Shown here in pieces: positions 45,341-53,899 of a stretch of DNA of 64,000 bases. The position numbers and the translations under genes were made by a program. The first letter of the stretch is position 1. The number at the start of each line of letters is the position of its first letter. The stretch is from Chitinophaga vietnamensis (GTDB taxonomy: Bacteria; Bacteroidota; Bacteroidia; Chitinophagales; Chitinophagaceae): positions 310,001-374,000 of the forward strand of contig NZ_CABHMS010000005.1 of NCBI RefSeq assembly GCF_902167635.1, in the 5' to 3' direction. Under the pieces are notes generated by a model. That model had not been told where the DNA came from. It was given only the letters and a program-made list of their open reading frames with translations, and searched no databases.

Positions 45341-47233
45341 TCAATCATGGAAGAAAGTGGTCTGGTATGTGAACGTACCTGCCGTTGTTGTGCCATTGTG
45401 TAATCGCGGGGTAACAAGCATGGTAACAGTGTAGGTGCACCGTGAAAGACCGCTCAATACAATGCCGCCAGGGTTATTGGACATTGTAATAGCCGGATTA
45501 TTATTGCCGCTCAACGGAAGATGCTCGGATGCCAGGCTGCCGGCGAGGTCCACATTGTATCCGCCACTGTTACTTTGCACATGAATGTTCAATGCCTGCA
45601 AATGCAGGTGGTAAGCGGTGTAGGCAACATGTACATCACCTGTAAGGATATCGCAGAAATTACTGTGATCGAGATGTTCCTTCATATTCACCTTGCCGAA
45701 AGGCGCGTTATTATTGATGATGGCGCAGTTCAACGTAGTGCCGTTGGCCACCAGCGGGTTGTATATATGTGCTACAGGGTCCACTACTTCTCTCACTTCA
45801 AATCTGAAAGCGAATTTTTCCAATGGGAAAAGATCGGCCACTGGCACGGGTTGCCCGGCCACAGCTGCCATTACTGGTATATCGGGTGTAGTGGTTAACT
45901 TCGTCGAGTTGATCGTCATCAGGGAGCCATCTCCACTCCAATAGTAATCAGCGATATGTTCCGTGGGATGGGCGGTGAATGTATTGGCGATCACCTTATT
46001 CACATTCAGCCAGCCTTCTGCGTCAAGATCCGCGATGGTGGCGGTGATGGGGATGATGGTGGTAGGGTCTGACAGTTTCACCATGGTACCCAGTGTGGTG
46101 TTGGAGAACAGGCCGCTTTCAACACCGATGCCCACGATCCTGGTGAAGTGGCTTTCCGCTAAAGGCGCAGTGCCGTTGGGCGCAGTGGTATTGCTCACTT
46201 TGAAACGGTATTCCACATCGCGGCCAGCTGCTGTTTTGTTGGGAATGCTGCCGCGCATTTGGAGCTGGCCGAAGAGTGCGTATTGCTGCGTATCATAGGA
46301 CAGTGTGCCGGAATTATAAGGGCTGGCGTAGCCATCGGCATCGAAGCTGTTCATAAAGGTGACGCCTGGCAAATAAATGCTGTTGCCGATCTTGGTCCAG
46401 GCTGGATTTTGTCCGGGAGGCGTTTCCGGATGGATTTTCAGGCAGTAGTCGCCGAGGCAGAAGCAAGGCCCTTGATTGGCGCGCCCCGGATGATGGCCTA
46501 CAGCGCGGTTTTCCCAGTATATTTCTGCGCCATCGGGCGTATCAAAATGGAAGTAAAGATCGGGGCCTGCGGGCCATTCTATATTGAGCCAGGGGATCAA
46601 TGTTTTTTCAAAATCTTCCTGGTTATAGTCGATGCGAAATTCGCCATTACTATTGGTGATGGCGGATCCCAGGGGATCGTCCTGGAGCCAGTCTACATCA
46701 AATGCTGATACTTTGATATGAGCAAGTGGCTGTTTGGTTTCGCAATCGATGATGCGGCCGCAGATCACGTAGGCGCCGAAAAGGCCTCTGATAAAGCACC
46801 ACCACTTTTTTGCGATGCTATAATCCCATGCTGCAACCGCAATACCGTCCTGGCTATTGCGCCACTGTGGCTGTAAGGTAGTGACATGAAAATGAAGGGG
46901 CTCAAATTTTTTGCGTGGCAATTTAGGGCGAGGTACGTTACCGCATACAAAATCGATATCGAAGGCCTCGCCATTGTATTGGCTGTTTTCATCGAGAGAG
47001 AACGAGAAGTTTCCTTTTTCATCAACGGTGGCGGCCGCGATGAGCGAGCTTTCGCGGGCGCGTATAGCGGCTTCGTCCAGGCGGGTGAAAGTGTCTTTCT
47101 CTGGGGCTGCTGCTCTGGCGATGGTGTCGGCATTTATAGCAGTACGATGCAGGCGTATCTCGATACCTGCGAGGTACTCCCAGCAATCGGAGCACAAGTA
47201 ACCGCGGAGGTTACCTTTGAAAAGATATCTCAT
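45341..47233 (-). CDS. large cysteine-rich protein with a carboxypeptidase-regulatory-like domain, function unknown
   Basis: 630 residues with no signal peptide or membrane segment. The N-terminus has LCSDCWEYLAGIEIRL. Near residues 155-200 lies a transthyretin/carboxypeptidase-regulatory-like module (VCGRIIDCETKQPLAHIKV, then GEFRIDY), followed by a cluster CFCLGDYCLKIHPETPP. The last 300 residues alternate as beta-strands and include paired Cys residues. Cysteines occur mostly as C-x2-C or C-x-C-x4-C, which could bind metal. It is alone on its strand, downstream of rpoC in convergent orientation. I do not recognise the full-length family. Confidence 0.6.
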   Translation of the reverse strand: MRYLFKGNLRGYLCSDCWEYLAGIEIRLHRTAINADTIARAAAPEKDTFTRLDEAAIRARESSLIAAATVDEKGNFSFSLDENSQYNGEAFDIDFVCGNVPRPKLPRKKFEPLHFHVTTLQPQWRNSQDGIAVAAWDYSIAKKWWCFIRGLFGAYVICGRIIDCETKQPLAHIKVSAFDVDWLQDDPLGSAITNSNGEFRIDYNQEDFEKTLIPWLNIEWPAGPDLYFHFDTPDGAEIYWENRAVGHHPGRANQGPCFCLGDYCLKIHPETPPGQNPAWTKIGNSIYLPGVTFMNSFDADGYASPYNSGTLSYDTQQYALFGQLQMRGSIPNKTAAGRDVEYRFKVSNTTAPNGTAPLAESHFTRIVGIGVESGLFSNTTLGTMVKLSDPTTIIPITATIADLDAEGWLNVNKVIANTFTAHPTEHIADYYWSGDGSLMTINSTKLTTTPDIPVMAAVAGQPVPVADLFPLEKFAFRFEVREVVDPVAHIYNPLVANGTTLNCAIINNNAPFGKVNMKEHLDHSNFCDILTGDVHVAYTAYHLHLQALNIHVQSNSGGYNVDLAGSLASEHLPLSGNNNPAITMSNNPGGIVLSGLSRCTYTVTMLVTPRLHNGTTTAGTFTYQTTFFHD

Positions 47234-47354
47234 GATGTTTTGGGGTTAATTGCTTGAATAATTATTTCTCTGGATATAAAATTAAGAGATTGGAAAACCG
47301 CGCGGGGTGCGGAATGTACGAAGGAGCCTTTATAATTGACGAACGTACAGGAGA

Positions 47355-47377
47355 AGGGCTGCCTCGCGGGCAGCCCT
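47355..47377. other. 9-bp hairpin without T tract
   Basis: AGGGCTGCC pairs with GGCAGCCCT around TCGCG in the divergent gap between the cysteine-rich protein gene and the DUF4397 lipoprotein gene. It could be a leader structure. The rest of 47234-47515 shows no gene. Confidence 0.45.
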
Positions 47378-47481
47378 GTTGTGATATTGCTTATTTGCTT
47401 GCCAAAATATCTTCTAACGGATAGTAGACGGTTTCCTGCAACATTTGTTTAATCGGTTTTAGTTAGAAGCCAATTAAAAGC

Positions 47482-47489
47482 TATTTTTG
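47482..47489 (+). promoter_or_regulatory. -7 box TATTTTTG before DUF4397 lipoprotein
   Basis: Matches TAnnTTTG and lies 26 bases ahead of the ATG. No convincing -33 TTTG is at the right distance. Confidence 0.5.
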
Positions 47490-47515
47490 GGTTTGTATAA
47501 ACGTTCCGGATATCA

Positions 47516-48250
47516 ATGAAACAACTGATCCTTCCTGTTATTATAGCAATGGCTTTGCTGGCGGCGTGTAAAAAGAGCAGCGACACAGCGGTTCCCGAAA
47601 CGGAGTCGCATTTTATGTTTGTCAATGGTGTGCCGGGTGCAACATTCGGCGTGAAGATGGATACCGCCAATGTGGCTACCAGTGTGGCTTACGGCGGCAG
47701 CTCAGGATACAAGGCATTCAAAGCACAGGCGTACAGAATGTGGATCTACGATGTCAGAACGCCACAGTCGCCGATCTATATGGGGCAGTATAACCTGCGG
47801 AATGCCCGTTATTTTACGGCTTTCCTCGGAGTGGATACCAGCAATACCAGGTTAAGTTTAATGTTCGCGGAAGATGACCTCTCTCCAAACACTACTGGCA
47901 TGGCGCGTTTCAGGGTGGTGGACCTCAGCGATTCCTACAATCCCACCAGGTTTTCTTCCCAACAGGCCGTGTCGATGGATATCTGGTCTGATACTTCTAA
48001 TACCAGTGCTAACTCGTCCAGATTTTTCAGAGGGATGAGCTATCCTTCTATCTCCTCGTTCACGCCTGTGTTTGCCGATAGCACCTACCTGATGTGTGTG
48101 CGCTGGATAGATTTTCGGGCGAAAGACTCCATTTTCGGAACACCCACCATCCACTTTAATAAAGATAAAGTGTATTCACTGGTGCTGACCTCCCGGGCCG
48201 ACAGGTTGGACACCACGAAGCTCAAGAGTTTCGTCATTCAGCACAATTAG
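47516..48250 (+). CDS. DUF4397-like lipoprotein
   Basis: 244 residues. The lipobox LLAAC puts lipidation at C18. The mature part starts with FMFVNGVPGATFGVKMDT and runs through YKAFKAQAYRMWIYD, which resemble the DUF4397 beta-sandwich found in Bacteroidota cell-surface lipoproteins. The function is unknown. It has a promoter box of its own and is followed by another lipoprotein gene 105 bp downstream. Confidence 0.75.
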   Translation: MKQLILPVIIAMALLAACKKSSDTAVPETESHFMFVNGVPGATFGVKMDTANVATSVAYGGSSGYKAFKAQAYRMWIYDVRTPQSPIYMGQYNLRNARYFTAFLGVDTSNTRLSLMFAEDDLSPNTTGMARFRVVDLSDSYNPTRFSSQQAVSMDIWSDTSNTSANSSRFFRGMSYPSISSFTPVFADSTYLMCVRWIDFRAKDSIFGTPTIHFNKDKVYSLVLTSRADRLDTTKLKSFVIQHN

Positions 48251-48355
48251 TTAAATCATAGCTAAAAAAACTGCTACGGATTTGAAAATCCGTTAAAAGC
48301 CTTATTTTAGCCCTTCCATTTAAAAAACGATTAATAGTAAATCTACCTATTAAAC

Positions 48356-48976
48356 ATGCGCACTCGTAGTCAATTAGTGTCCAAAGGAATGATGGCAGCA
48401 TTAGCCGCCGGTTTATTTATGGCTTGTCAAGGTAACAAAGCTGGTAGCAACGCTCCGGCTACTACGCCTGCAGCAGGCAACAGTACTGCACCGGCAGCGG
48501 CAAGCAGCTTTAAGATCGCTTACGTAGACCTGGATACGCTGGAAGCGCATTTCGAATATTTTAAACAGAAAAGGGGAGAGCTGGAAAAGAAACAGCAAGC
48601 CATGGAAAACCAGCTGAATGGTAAAGCCCGTGGCCTTCAGAACGAATATGCCGACCTGCAACGCCGCGCTGCCAGCCTCACACAAGAACAGGGCGAATCC
48701 GCGCAACGCAGTCTGCTGGCCAAACAACAGCAGCTGGAACAGGAAGCCCAACAAGCGCGCGCTACTTTCTCCGAACAACAGGCTAAATTCAACGAAGAAC
48801 TGCAGAAGAAACTGGATGATTTCCTGAAAGTCTATAATGCCGACAAACGTTACGCGTATATCTTCTCTTACCGTACCGGCGTAAGCAATATCCTTTACAG
48901 GGATCCGGCTTACGATGTCACCAATGATGTTATCAAAGGAATGAATGAACAGGGCGCTGCTGCTCCGTCAAAATAA
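48356..48976 (+). CDS. OmpH/Skp-like periplasmic lipoprotein
   Basis: 206 residues. A lipobox-type FMAC places the lipid on C24. A 25-residue Ala/Thr/Pro linker precedes the Skp-type start KIAYVDLDTLEAHFEYF. A long coiled coil rich in Glu and Gln (residues 80-150) follows, and the C-terminal strand region has YAYIFSYRTGVSNILYRDPAYDVT, described by IFSYR and ILYRDP. OmpH/Skp proteins chaperone outer-membrane proteins. The lipid anchor and linker differ from soluble Skp. Confidence 0.9.
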   Translation: MRTRSQLVSKGMMAALAAGLFMACQGNKAGSNAPATTPAAGNSTAPAAASSFKIAYVDLDTLEAHFEYFKQKRGELEKKQQAMENQLNGKARGLQNEYADLQRRAASLTQEQGESAQRSLLAKQQQLEQEAQQARATFSEQQAKFNEELQKKLDDFLKVYNADKRYAYIFSYRTGVSNILYRDPAYDVTNDVIKGMNEQGAAAPSK

Positions 48977-49043
48977 CAATAATGGTAATGCATTATGACA
49001 ATTACAGATATGCATTACTTGGAATTTTTTTTCTACCTTATGG

Positions 49044-49070
49044 TCCCGGTTCTGTAGAGCCGGGATTTTT
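49044..49070 (+). terminator. terminator after the OmpH-like gene
   Basis: TCCCGGT pairs with GCCGGGA (one G-U) around TCTGTAGA, followed by TTTTTTAT, about 70 bp after the OmpH-like stop and 14 bp before the permease start. Confidence 0.75.
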
Positions 49071-49083
49071 TATAAGATAACAT

Positions 49084-50514
49084 ATGGAAGTCAACCAAAC
49101 TAATAGCTTTAAACCCACGCTGGGTTTGCTCGATGCCACGATGGTAGTTGCCGGTTCCATGATCGGTTCCGGTATTTTTATTGTAACCGCCGAAATAGCG
49201 CGCAGTGTGGGCGGCGCCGGATGGGTTACCGCTATGTGGGTGCTCGCCGGCGTGGTAACGCTGATCGCTGCACTCAGCTATGGCGAATTATCGGGTATGT
49301 TCCCCAAAGCCGGCGGACAATACGTTTACCTGCGTGAAGCCTACAATCCGTTCATTGCATTCCTCTTTGGCTGGACACAGTTCGGTGTGATACAAACAGG
49401 CACCATCGCCGCTGTGGCAGTGGCTTTCGCCAAGTTTACCGCTTATCTCATTCCGGGTTTCAGTGAAAAGAACATCCTGCTGCATACGCCCATTGCGGAT
49501 ATTTCTGCTGCGCAGATCGTGGCGATTGTTTCTATCATCTTACTAACGTATATCAATACACGTGGTGTAAAACATGGTAAGGTGATTCAAACAGTATTCA
49601 CCCTGGCTAAATTGTTGTCGCTCTTCGGTCTGATCATCTTCGGCCTGCTGCTGGGCGCCAGCAAAGAAGTGTGGAACGCCAACTGGCAACATGCCTGGGA
49701 CGCGGCGGCTGTGAAAATGATCGACGGTAGTACTACCACCAGCGCATTGTCCGGACTGGCGCTGCTGGGCGCTATCGCCGTATCTATGAAAGGCACCCTG
49801 TTCTCCAGCGATGCCTGGAATAACGTGACTTTCATTGCTGCGGAGATCAAAAATCCGAAGAAAAATATCGGCCGTTCCCTTTTCCTTGGTACGCTCATCG
49901 TTACGATTATCTATGTAAGCGCCAACCTGATGTATCTCTCCGTATTACCCTTACACGATATCGCCTTTGCCGCCAACGACCGTGTGGGCGTGGCTGCGGC
50001 GGAAAAGATCTTCGGTCATAGCGGTTCCATTATTATCGCAGTGATGATCATGATCTCCACTTTTGGTTGTAACAATGGTCTGATTCTCTCCGGTGCGCGC
50101 ATTTACTATACCATGGCAGAAGATAAGTTGTTCTTCAAAAAAGCCGGTGAGCTGAACAAGAACAGCGTACCTGCCTACGGTCTCTGGATACAGTGTGCAT
50201 GGGCTTCTTTCCTTTGTTTAACAGGCCGTTACAATGATTTGCTGGCACTGGTGATCTTCGGTGTGCTCATTTTTTATGTGCTCACCATCATGGGGATATT
50301 TGTGTTGAGAAGAAAACGTCCTGATATTGAAAGACCTTACAAAGCATTCGGTTATCCGGTGATCCCGCTGATCTATGTGCTGGTGGCCTTGTCGCTGGCA
50401 GTGCTGCTGCTGAAGTTTGAGGCTAACTATACCTTGCCTGGCCTGGGTATCATTCTGCTGGGTATCCCGCTTTATTACATCGCATTGGGAAGGCAGAAAA
50501 AAGCACAAAACTAA
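49084..50514 (+). CDS. APC-family amino acid permease
   Basis: 476 residues with 12 predicted membrane segments. The family signature is near the N-terminus: DATMVVAGSMIGSGIFIVTAEIA, with the unwound GSGIF substrate-binding loop in helix 1, then GELSGMFPKAGGQYVYLREAYN. The C-terminal YKAFGYPVIPLIYVL block is also typical. The subfamily resembles the SteT/YfnA serine-threonine or cationic amino-acid exchangers, but the substrate is not readable. The gene has terminators on both sides. Confidence 0.93.
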   Translation: MEVNQTNSFKPTLGLLDATMVVAGSMIGSGIFIVTAEIARSVGGAGWVTAMWVLAGVVTLIAALSYGELSGMFPKAGGQYVYLREAYNPFIAFLFGWTQFGVIQTGTIAAVAVAFAKFTAYLIPGFSEKNILLHTPIADISAAQIVAIVSIILLTYINTRGVKHGKVIQTVFTLAKLLSLFGLIIFGLLLGASKEVWNANWQHAWDAAAVKMIDGSTTTSALSGLALLGAIAVSMKGTLFSSDAWNNVTFIAAEIKNPKKNIGRSLFLGTLIVTIIYVSANLMYLSVLPLHDIAFAANDRVGVAAAEKIFGHSGSIIIAVMIMISTFGCNNGLILSGARIYYTMAEDKLFFKKAGELNKNSVPAYGLWIQCAWASFLCLTGRYNDLLALVIFGVLIFYVLTIMGIFVLRRKRPDIERPYKAFGYPVIPLIYVLVALSLAVLLLKFEANYTLPGLGIILLGIPLYYIALGRQKKAQN

Positions 50515-50568
50515 TTTGGACAAAAAAATAGCAATTTTCACACGAAAGTTGTACGAAAAAGGGCATAA

Positions 50569-50610
50569 AAACGGGGCCACTGCAATATTATATGCAGTGG
50601 CCCCGTTTAA
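50569..50610 (+). terminator. terminator after the permease
   Basis: AAACGGGGCCACTGCA pairs exactly with TGCAGTGGCCCCGTTT around ATATTATA, a 16-bp stem with a short T run. Confidence 0.85.
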
Positions 50611-50612
50611 TT

Positions 50613-51102
50613 TGCACTAAGACATCCGGAAGAAGTGAGTGAGAAATTTTGATGACCCTGTTTTTAGTTTGCCTTGCCGAAAACCCTTTAGTAAATGAAA
50701 TCAGAACTCGGCGCGATCGTATAATGAAGTGGAAGAATGGTGTTGGGCGCAGCTTTTCACGGAATGGACAAAAAGATTGTTGATTACTGGTCAGGACATG
50801 AGTGATGAACGAATGAACTGAACTTGATTTACGAACCCTCAAAATATTTAATTCTTTAGAGTGAATTTTAACTGCTGTTAAAAACAAAATATCATTTCAA
50901 ATTTATTATTGCCAACTGCTGATATGATGTGTATATCACACGTCGTGTCCTTTAGAGTAATCGAAGTTATAAGGTGGTATACCTTGAAGGAATCTCAACC
51001 CCAAGATAACCATTAAAAAGCCTACACGATTTGCATTCTCGAACATTCACATGACAATCTTTTACAATAAGCGTATGGTTTCTACCATGCGCTTCTTTTT
51101 TT
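50613..51102 (+). ncRNA. gene-free stretch ending in an orphan terminator (candidate small RNA)
   Basis: No plausible protein gene is present in about 450 bp. The stretch ends in a strong intrinsic terminator: AAGCGTATGGT (51069-51079) pairs with ACCATGCGCTT (51084-51094), with loop TTCT, followed by C and seven T. The upstream permease already has its own terminator, so a separate transcript is implied. Small self-complementary pieces occur (TGTGTATATCACA near 50929, AAGGTGGTATACCTT near 50970). No known RNA family was recognised. Confidence 0.35.
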
Positions 51103-51115
51103 ATGTAGAGAGATT

Positions 51116-51123
51116 TACATTTG
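51116..51123 (+). promoter_or_regulatory. -7 box TACATTTG before the DUF4254 gene
   Basis: Matches TAnnTTTG and ends only four bases before the ATG at 51128, suggesting a leaderless transcript. The expected -33 position is a T-rich terminator tail without a G. Confidence 0.55.
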
Positions 51124-51127
51124 CTGC

Positions 51128-51733
51128 ATGTTTACACAATTGTGCAATAAAATATTTGACCAATCTATACTGGACTATCACCAGTATAATGATGTGCATC
51201 AGACCATCAGCAATCCCTATGAAAAGAGCAGCATTGAGCACCTGCTTTACCTGAAGAACTGGATCGATACGGTGCAGTGGCACCTGGAGGATATTATCCG
51301 CGATCCGAAAATTGATCCGGTAGAAGCCCTGGGCATCAAGCGCTGGATCGATCGCTCCAACCAGGAACGCACAGACGTAGTGGAATATATCGACAGTTAT
51401 TTTCTGGAACAATATAAATCCGTAACGCCTGCTGCCGATGCGGCTATCAATACGGAGAGCCCGGCATGGGCCATCGACCGCCTCTCTATTCTTGCGTTGA
51501 AGATCTATCACATGCATGAAGAGGCTACCCGCGAAGATGCCAGTCCCGAGCACCGCGCGGCCTGCCAGCGCAAGCTGGATATCCTGCTGGAACAACGTAA
51601 AGACCTGGGAACAGCCATAGAAGCGCTGTTACAGGATATTGCCGCCGGCAAAAAATACATGAAAGTGTATAAACAGATGAAGATGTACAACGATCCTTCC
51701 CTGAACCCGGTGTTGTATAAAGGCGAACAATAA
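51128..51733 (+). CDS. DUF4254 domain protein
   Basis: 201 residues, all helical, with no signal. The pattern includes YHQYNDVHQTISNPYEKSSIEHLLYLKNWIDTVQWHLED, then DRLSILALKIYHM and the C-terminal GKKYMKVYKQMKMYNDPSLNP, given by short cores. DUF4254 genes are repeatedly found beside glycosyltransferase family 9 genes in Bacteroidota, and this one has such a neighbour 12 bp downstream. A role in lipopolysaccharide or surface-glycan assembly is likely but not proven. Confidence 0.9.
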   Translation: MFTQLCNKIFDQSILDYHQYNDVHQTISNPYEKSSIEHLLYLKNWIDTVQWHLEDIIRDPKIDPVEALGIKRWIDRSNQERTDVVEYIDSYFLEQYKSVTPAADAAINTESPAWAIDRLSILALKIYHMHEEATREDASPEHRAACQRKLDILLEQRKDLGTAIEALLQDIAAGKKYMKVYKQMKMYNDPSLNPVLYKGEQ

Positions 51734-51745
51734 AATCCGCAATCA

Positions 51746-52783
51746 TTGGCAGCTGCTGATCAATACACACGTACTATCCTCGTAACGCGCCTGTCGGCAC
51801 TGGGCGACGTAGCCATGACCATTCCCGTCATGAAACAGGTGCTGGAAAGCAATCCTGGGCTTCGCATCGTTTTTGTTTCCAACAAGAACTGGAGCGCCCT
51901 CTGTGCGGGCATTCCAGGGCTTACTTTCTTTCCTGCCGATGTGAAAGGACCGCATAAAGGTGTGAAAGGGCTGTACCGCTTGTTCCGTGAAATCAGCCAG
52001 CAGCACCGGATTGACGCTGTTGCAGATTTGCATAATGTGTTACGTTCGAAAATCGTGCGTACTTTCTTTCGCCTGAAAGGCGTGCCGGTAGCGGCGATCG
52101 ACAAAGGCCGTGCTGAAAAGAAAGCGCTCACGCGCAGGGAAAATAAAATATTACAACCTCTTACCAGTACTATCGAAAGATATGCGCAAGTGTTCCGCAC
52201 CTTGGGACTGACCTGCGAAATGGGCCGCCAGCCTGTATTTGCGCCGCAGCCTTTGCATGAGGGCATCACGGCCGTCACCGGTGTTAAAGGAACGGACAAA
52301 TGGATTGGGGTGGCGCCTTTTGCCACCTATCGTGAAAAAATGTATCCGTTGGAGAAAATGTCGGAAGTGATAGGCTTGCTGGCAAAGCAGCCAGGGCAGC
52401 GGATATTGCTCTTTGGCGGCGGCAAGCAGGAGGTAGCGCAATTGGCTGCATTGGCTGCCCAACATCCGCAAACGATCACTGTGGCCGGGCGTTTTGCTTT
52501 GAAAGAAGAGATGAGCGTCATCAGCCAGTTGGATATGATGATCAGCATGGACTCCGCAAACATGCACCTGGCTTCACTCTTCGGGGTACCGGTTATTTCT
52601 GTATGGGGAGCTACGCATCCTTACGCCGGTTTTATGGGGTATGGACAGTCAGCGGAGAATGCCGTTCAACTGGATCTCTATTGCCGTCCTTGTTCGGTAT
52701 TTGGAAACAAGCCCTGCTTCCGTGGCGACTACGCTTGCATGGAGTGGATCAAACCCGCACAGATAGCTGATTTGGTACGATAA
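51746..52783 (+). CDS. glycosyltransferase family 9 (heptosyltransferase-like)
   Basis: 345 residues with a TTG start at 51746. No ATG lies between the upstream stop and the essential N-terminal strand TILVTRLSALGDVAMTIPV. The nucleotide-sugar domain is C-terminal: IGVAPFATYREKMYPLEKM, ILLFGGGKQE, and MISMDSANMHLASLFGVPVISVWGATHP with the conserved D-S-x-x-M-H. A Cys-containing tail (YCRPCSVFG) is typical of the family. It probably adds a core sugar to lipopolysaccharide together with the DUF4254 partner. Confidence 0.93.
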   Translation: MAAADQYTRTILVTRLSALGDVAMTIPVMKQVLESNPGLRIVFVSNKNWSALCAGIPGLTFFPADVKGPHKGVKGLYRLFREISQQHRIDAVADLHNVLRSKIVRTFFRLKGVPVAAIDKGRAEKKALTRRENKILQPLTSTIERYAQVFRTLGLTCEMGRQPVFAPQPLHEGITAVTGVKGTDKWIGVAPFATYREKMYPLEKMSEVIGLLAKQPGQRILLFGGGKQEVAQLAALAAQHPQTITVAGRFALKEEMSVISQLDMMISMDSANMHLASLFGVPVISVWGATHPYAGFMGYGQSAENAVQLDLYCRPCSVFGNKPCFRGDYACMEWIKPAQIADLVR

Positions 52784-52794
52784 GAAAACTTTTT

Positions 52795-52824
52795 TTTGAA
52801 GAAAGAAAAAAAGTTATACATTTG
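52795..52824 (+). promoter_or_regulatory. promoter of the first tRNA-Gln gene
   Basis: TTTG at 52795-52798 and TACATTTG at 52817-52824 are 18 bp apart, 23 bp before the tRNA. Confidence 0.75.
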
Positions 52825-52847
52825 CCATCCCAAATAACAAGGGAGAT

Positions 52848-52918
52848 TGCCCAATAGTATAATGGTAGTACGACAGATTTTGGTTCTGTTTGTCTAGGTT
52901 CGAATCCTGGTTGGGCAA
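52848..52918 (+). tRNA. tRNA-Gln (anticodon UUG), copy 1
   Basis: The acceptor stem TGCCCAA pairs with TTGGGCA, the anticodon arm is ACAGA-TTTTGGT-TCTGT, and the T-arm has GGTTCGAATCC. The discriminator is A. The 71-base gene is identical to the copy at 63024-63094. Confidence 0.97.
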
Positions 52919-52920
52919 CA

Positions 52921-52957
52921 AAAAGAAACCCGCTCTTTAAGAGCGGGTTTCTTTTTG
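52921..52957 (+). terminator. terminator after tRNA-Gln copy 1
   Basis: AGAAACCCGCTCTT pairs with AAGAGCGGGTTTCT, followed by TTTTTG. Confidence 0.88.
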
Positions 52958-52959
52958 TT

Positions 52960-53056
52960 GATTTACGAATTTCTTGATTTACGGATTTATAAATTTGTGG
53001 CAGGTTTCAGATTCGCTACAAATTTATAAATCCGTAAATCAAGAAATCCGTAAATC
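52960..53056. repeat. 97-bp AT-rich dispersed hairpin
   Basis: Arms of 39 bp (52960-52998 and 53018-53056) are reverse complements with a single mismatch, around a 19-bp loop. Each arm contains GATTTACGGATTTATAAATT. The words match the smaller element at 7692-7785. It lies between the tRNA-Gln terminator and the end of phnA. Confidence 0.88.
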
Positions 53057-53074
53057 AAGAAATTCTCAAATATT

Positions 53075-53629
53075 TCAGCTTCCTTGTTTGCGTAAATATT
53101 TTGTGAGGATCACAATTGTCTGTCCTTCTATCTTTCCTTCGATCTGTTCTGTATTATTTTCTACCAGCCGGATATTCTTCACGACGGTGCCTAATTTAGC
53201 GTTGAGGGTGGATCCTTTTACATCCAGTGATTTCGTGAGCACTACGGTGTCGCCGTGTTGGAGGATGGCGCCGTTGCAATCACGGTGCAGGTCAACGGTG
53301 GCGTCATTTTCGTGATCGCCGGAGGCTTTGGCCCAGGCGAGCATGTCGTCGTCGAGGTACATCATGTCAAGGTTGTCGGCGGCCCAGCTCTCATTTTTGA
53401 GGCGTTGGAGCATACGCCAGGCAGTTACCTGTACGGCTGGTTTCTCGCTCCACATCGCATCGGAAAGGCATTTCCAATGCTGGCTGTCCAGCTCCGCTTT
53501 CTTCTCGATCTGGGCGCGGCATTTGTCGCAGATCAGGATCTTGTTATCCAGGCTGGTGGCTGGTTCCGGGAGTACTTCGTACAGTTTCAAGGCATCGCCG
53601 GATTGGCAAAGTTCACATTGATTTGTCAT
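53075..53629 (-). CDS. PhnA-domain zinc-ribbon protein
   Basis: 184 residues. An N-terminal zinc ribbon has C5-x2-C8 (CELC) and C34-x2-C37 (CDKC). A helical middle follows (WKCLSDAMWSEKPAVQVTAWRML). The C-terminal PhnA domain is VDLHRDCNGAILQHGDTVVLTKSLDVKGSTLNAKLGTVVKNIRL, recognised by GDTVVL-x-KSLxVKG. Despite the name, PhnA/YjdM proteins are not proven phosphonate hydrolases. It is alone on its strand. Confidence 0.93.
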   Translation of the reverse strand: MTNQCELCQSGDALKLYEVLPEPATSLDNKILICDKCRAQIEKKAELDSQHWKCLSDAMWSEKPAVQVTAWRMLQRLKNESWAADNLDMMYLDDDMLAWAKASGDHENDATVDLHRDCNGAILQHGDTVVLTKSLDVKGSTLNAKLGTVVKNIRLVENNTEQIEGKIEGQTIVILTKYLRKQGS

Positions 53630-53693
53630 AGTGCTTGAAAAAACGCGAAGGTAGTGTTTTTCCCGGGCAGCGGGCTTATAATCTTAAAATGAG

Positions 53694-53730
53694 AACAGCA
53701 ACCAGGGAATACCCTGGTTGCTGTTTTTTT
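53694..53730 (+). terminator. orphan terminator between divergent genes
   Basis: AACAGCAACCAGGG pairs with CCCTGGTTGCTGTT around AATA, followed by a T tract on the plus strand. No plus-strand gene lies immediately upstream. On the minus strand it would sit in a long phnA leader. The remaining 53631-53899 sequence shows a possible leftward -7 box (TACTTTTG, 53858-53865) but no gene. Confidence 0.6.
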
Positions 53731-53899
53731 CTGTGATATCAGAGTGGAATTGGGTAACGTACAATAGAATCAGGCCGTAAAATGCGTGGAGGTGTTCAAA
53801 AATGGCAGGATTCCGGTTTTTCAATCAAAATGTCCTAGCTGACCACCTTGTATGATGCAAAAGTACAGTGCCATGGCGGATTTCAGCTATTTTGTATAT

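Noticed and set aside
51051-51254. 67-codon frame over the orphan terminator
   Set aside because: It reads through a terminator hairpin and into DUF4254 in another frame.
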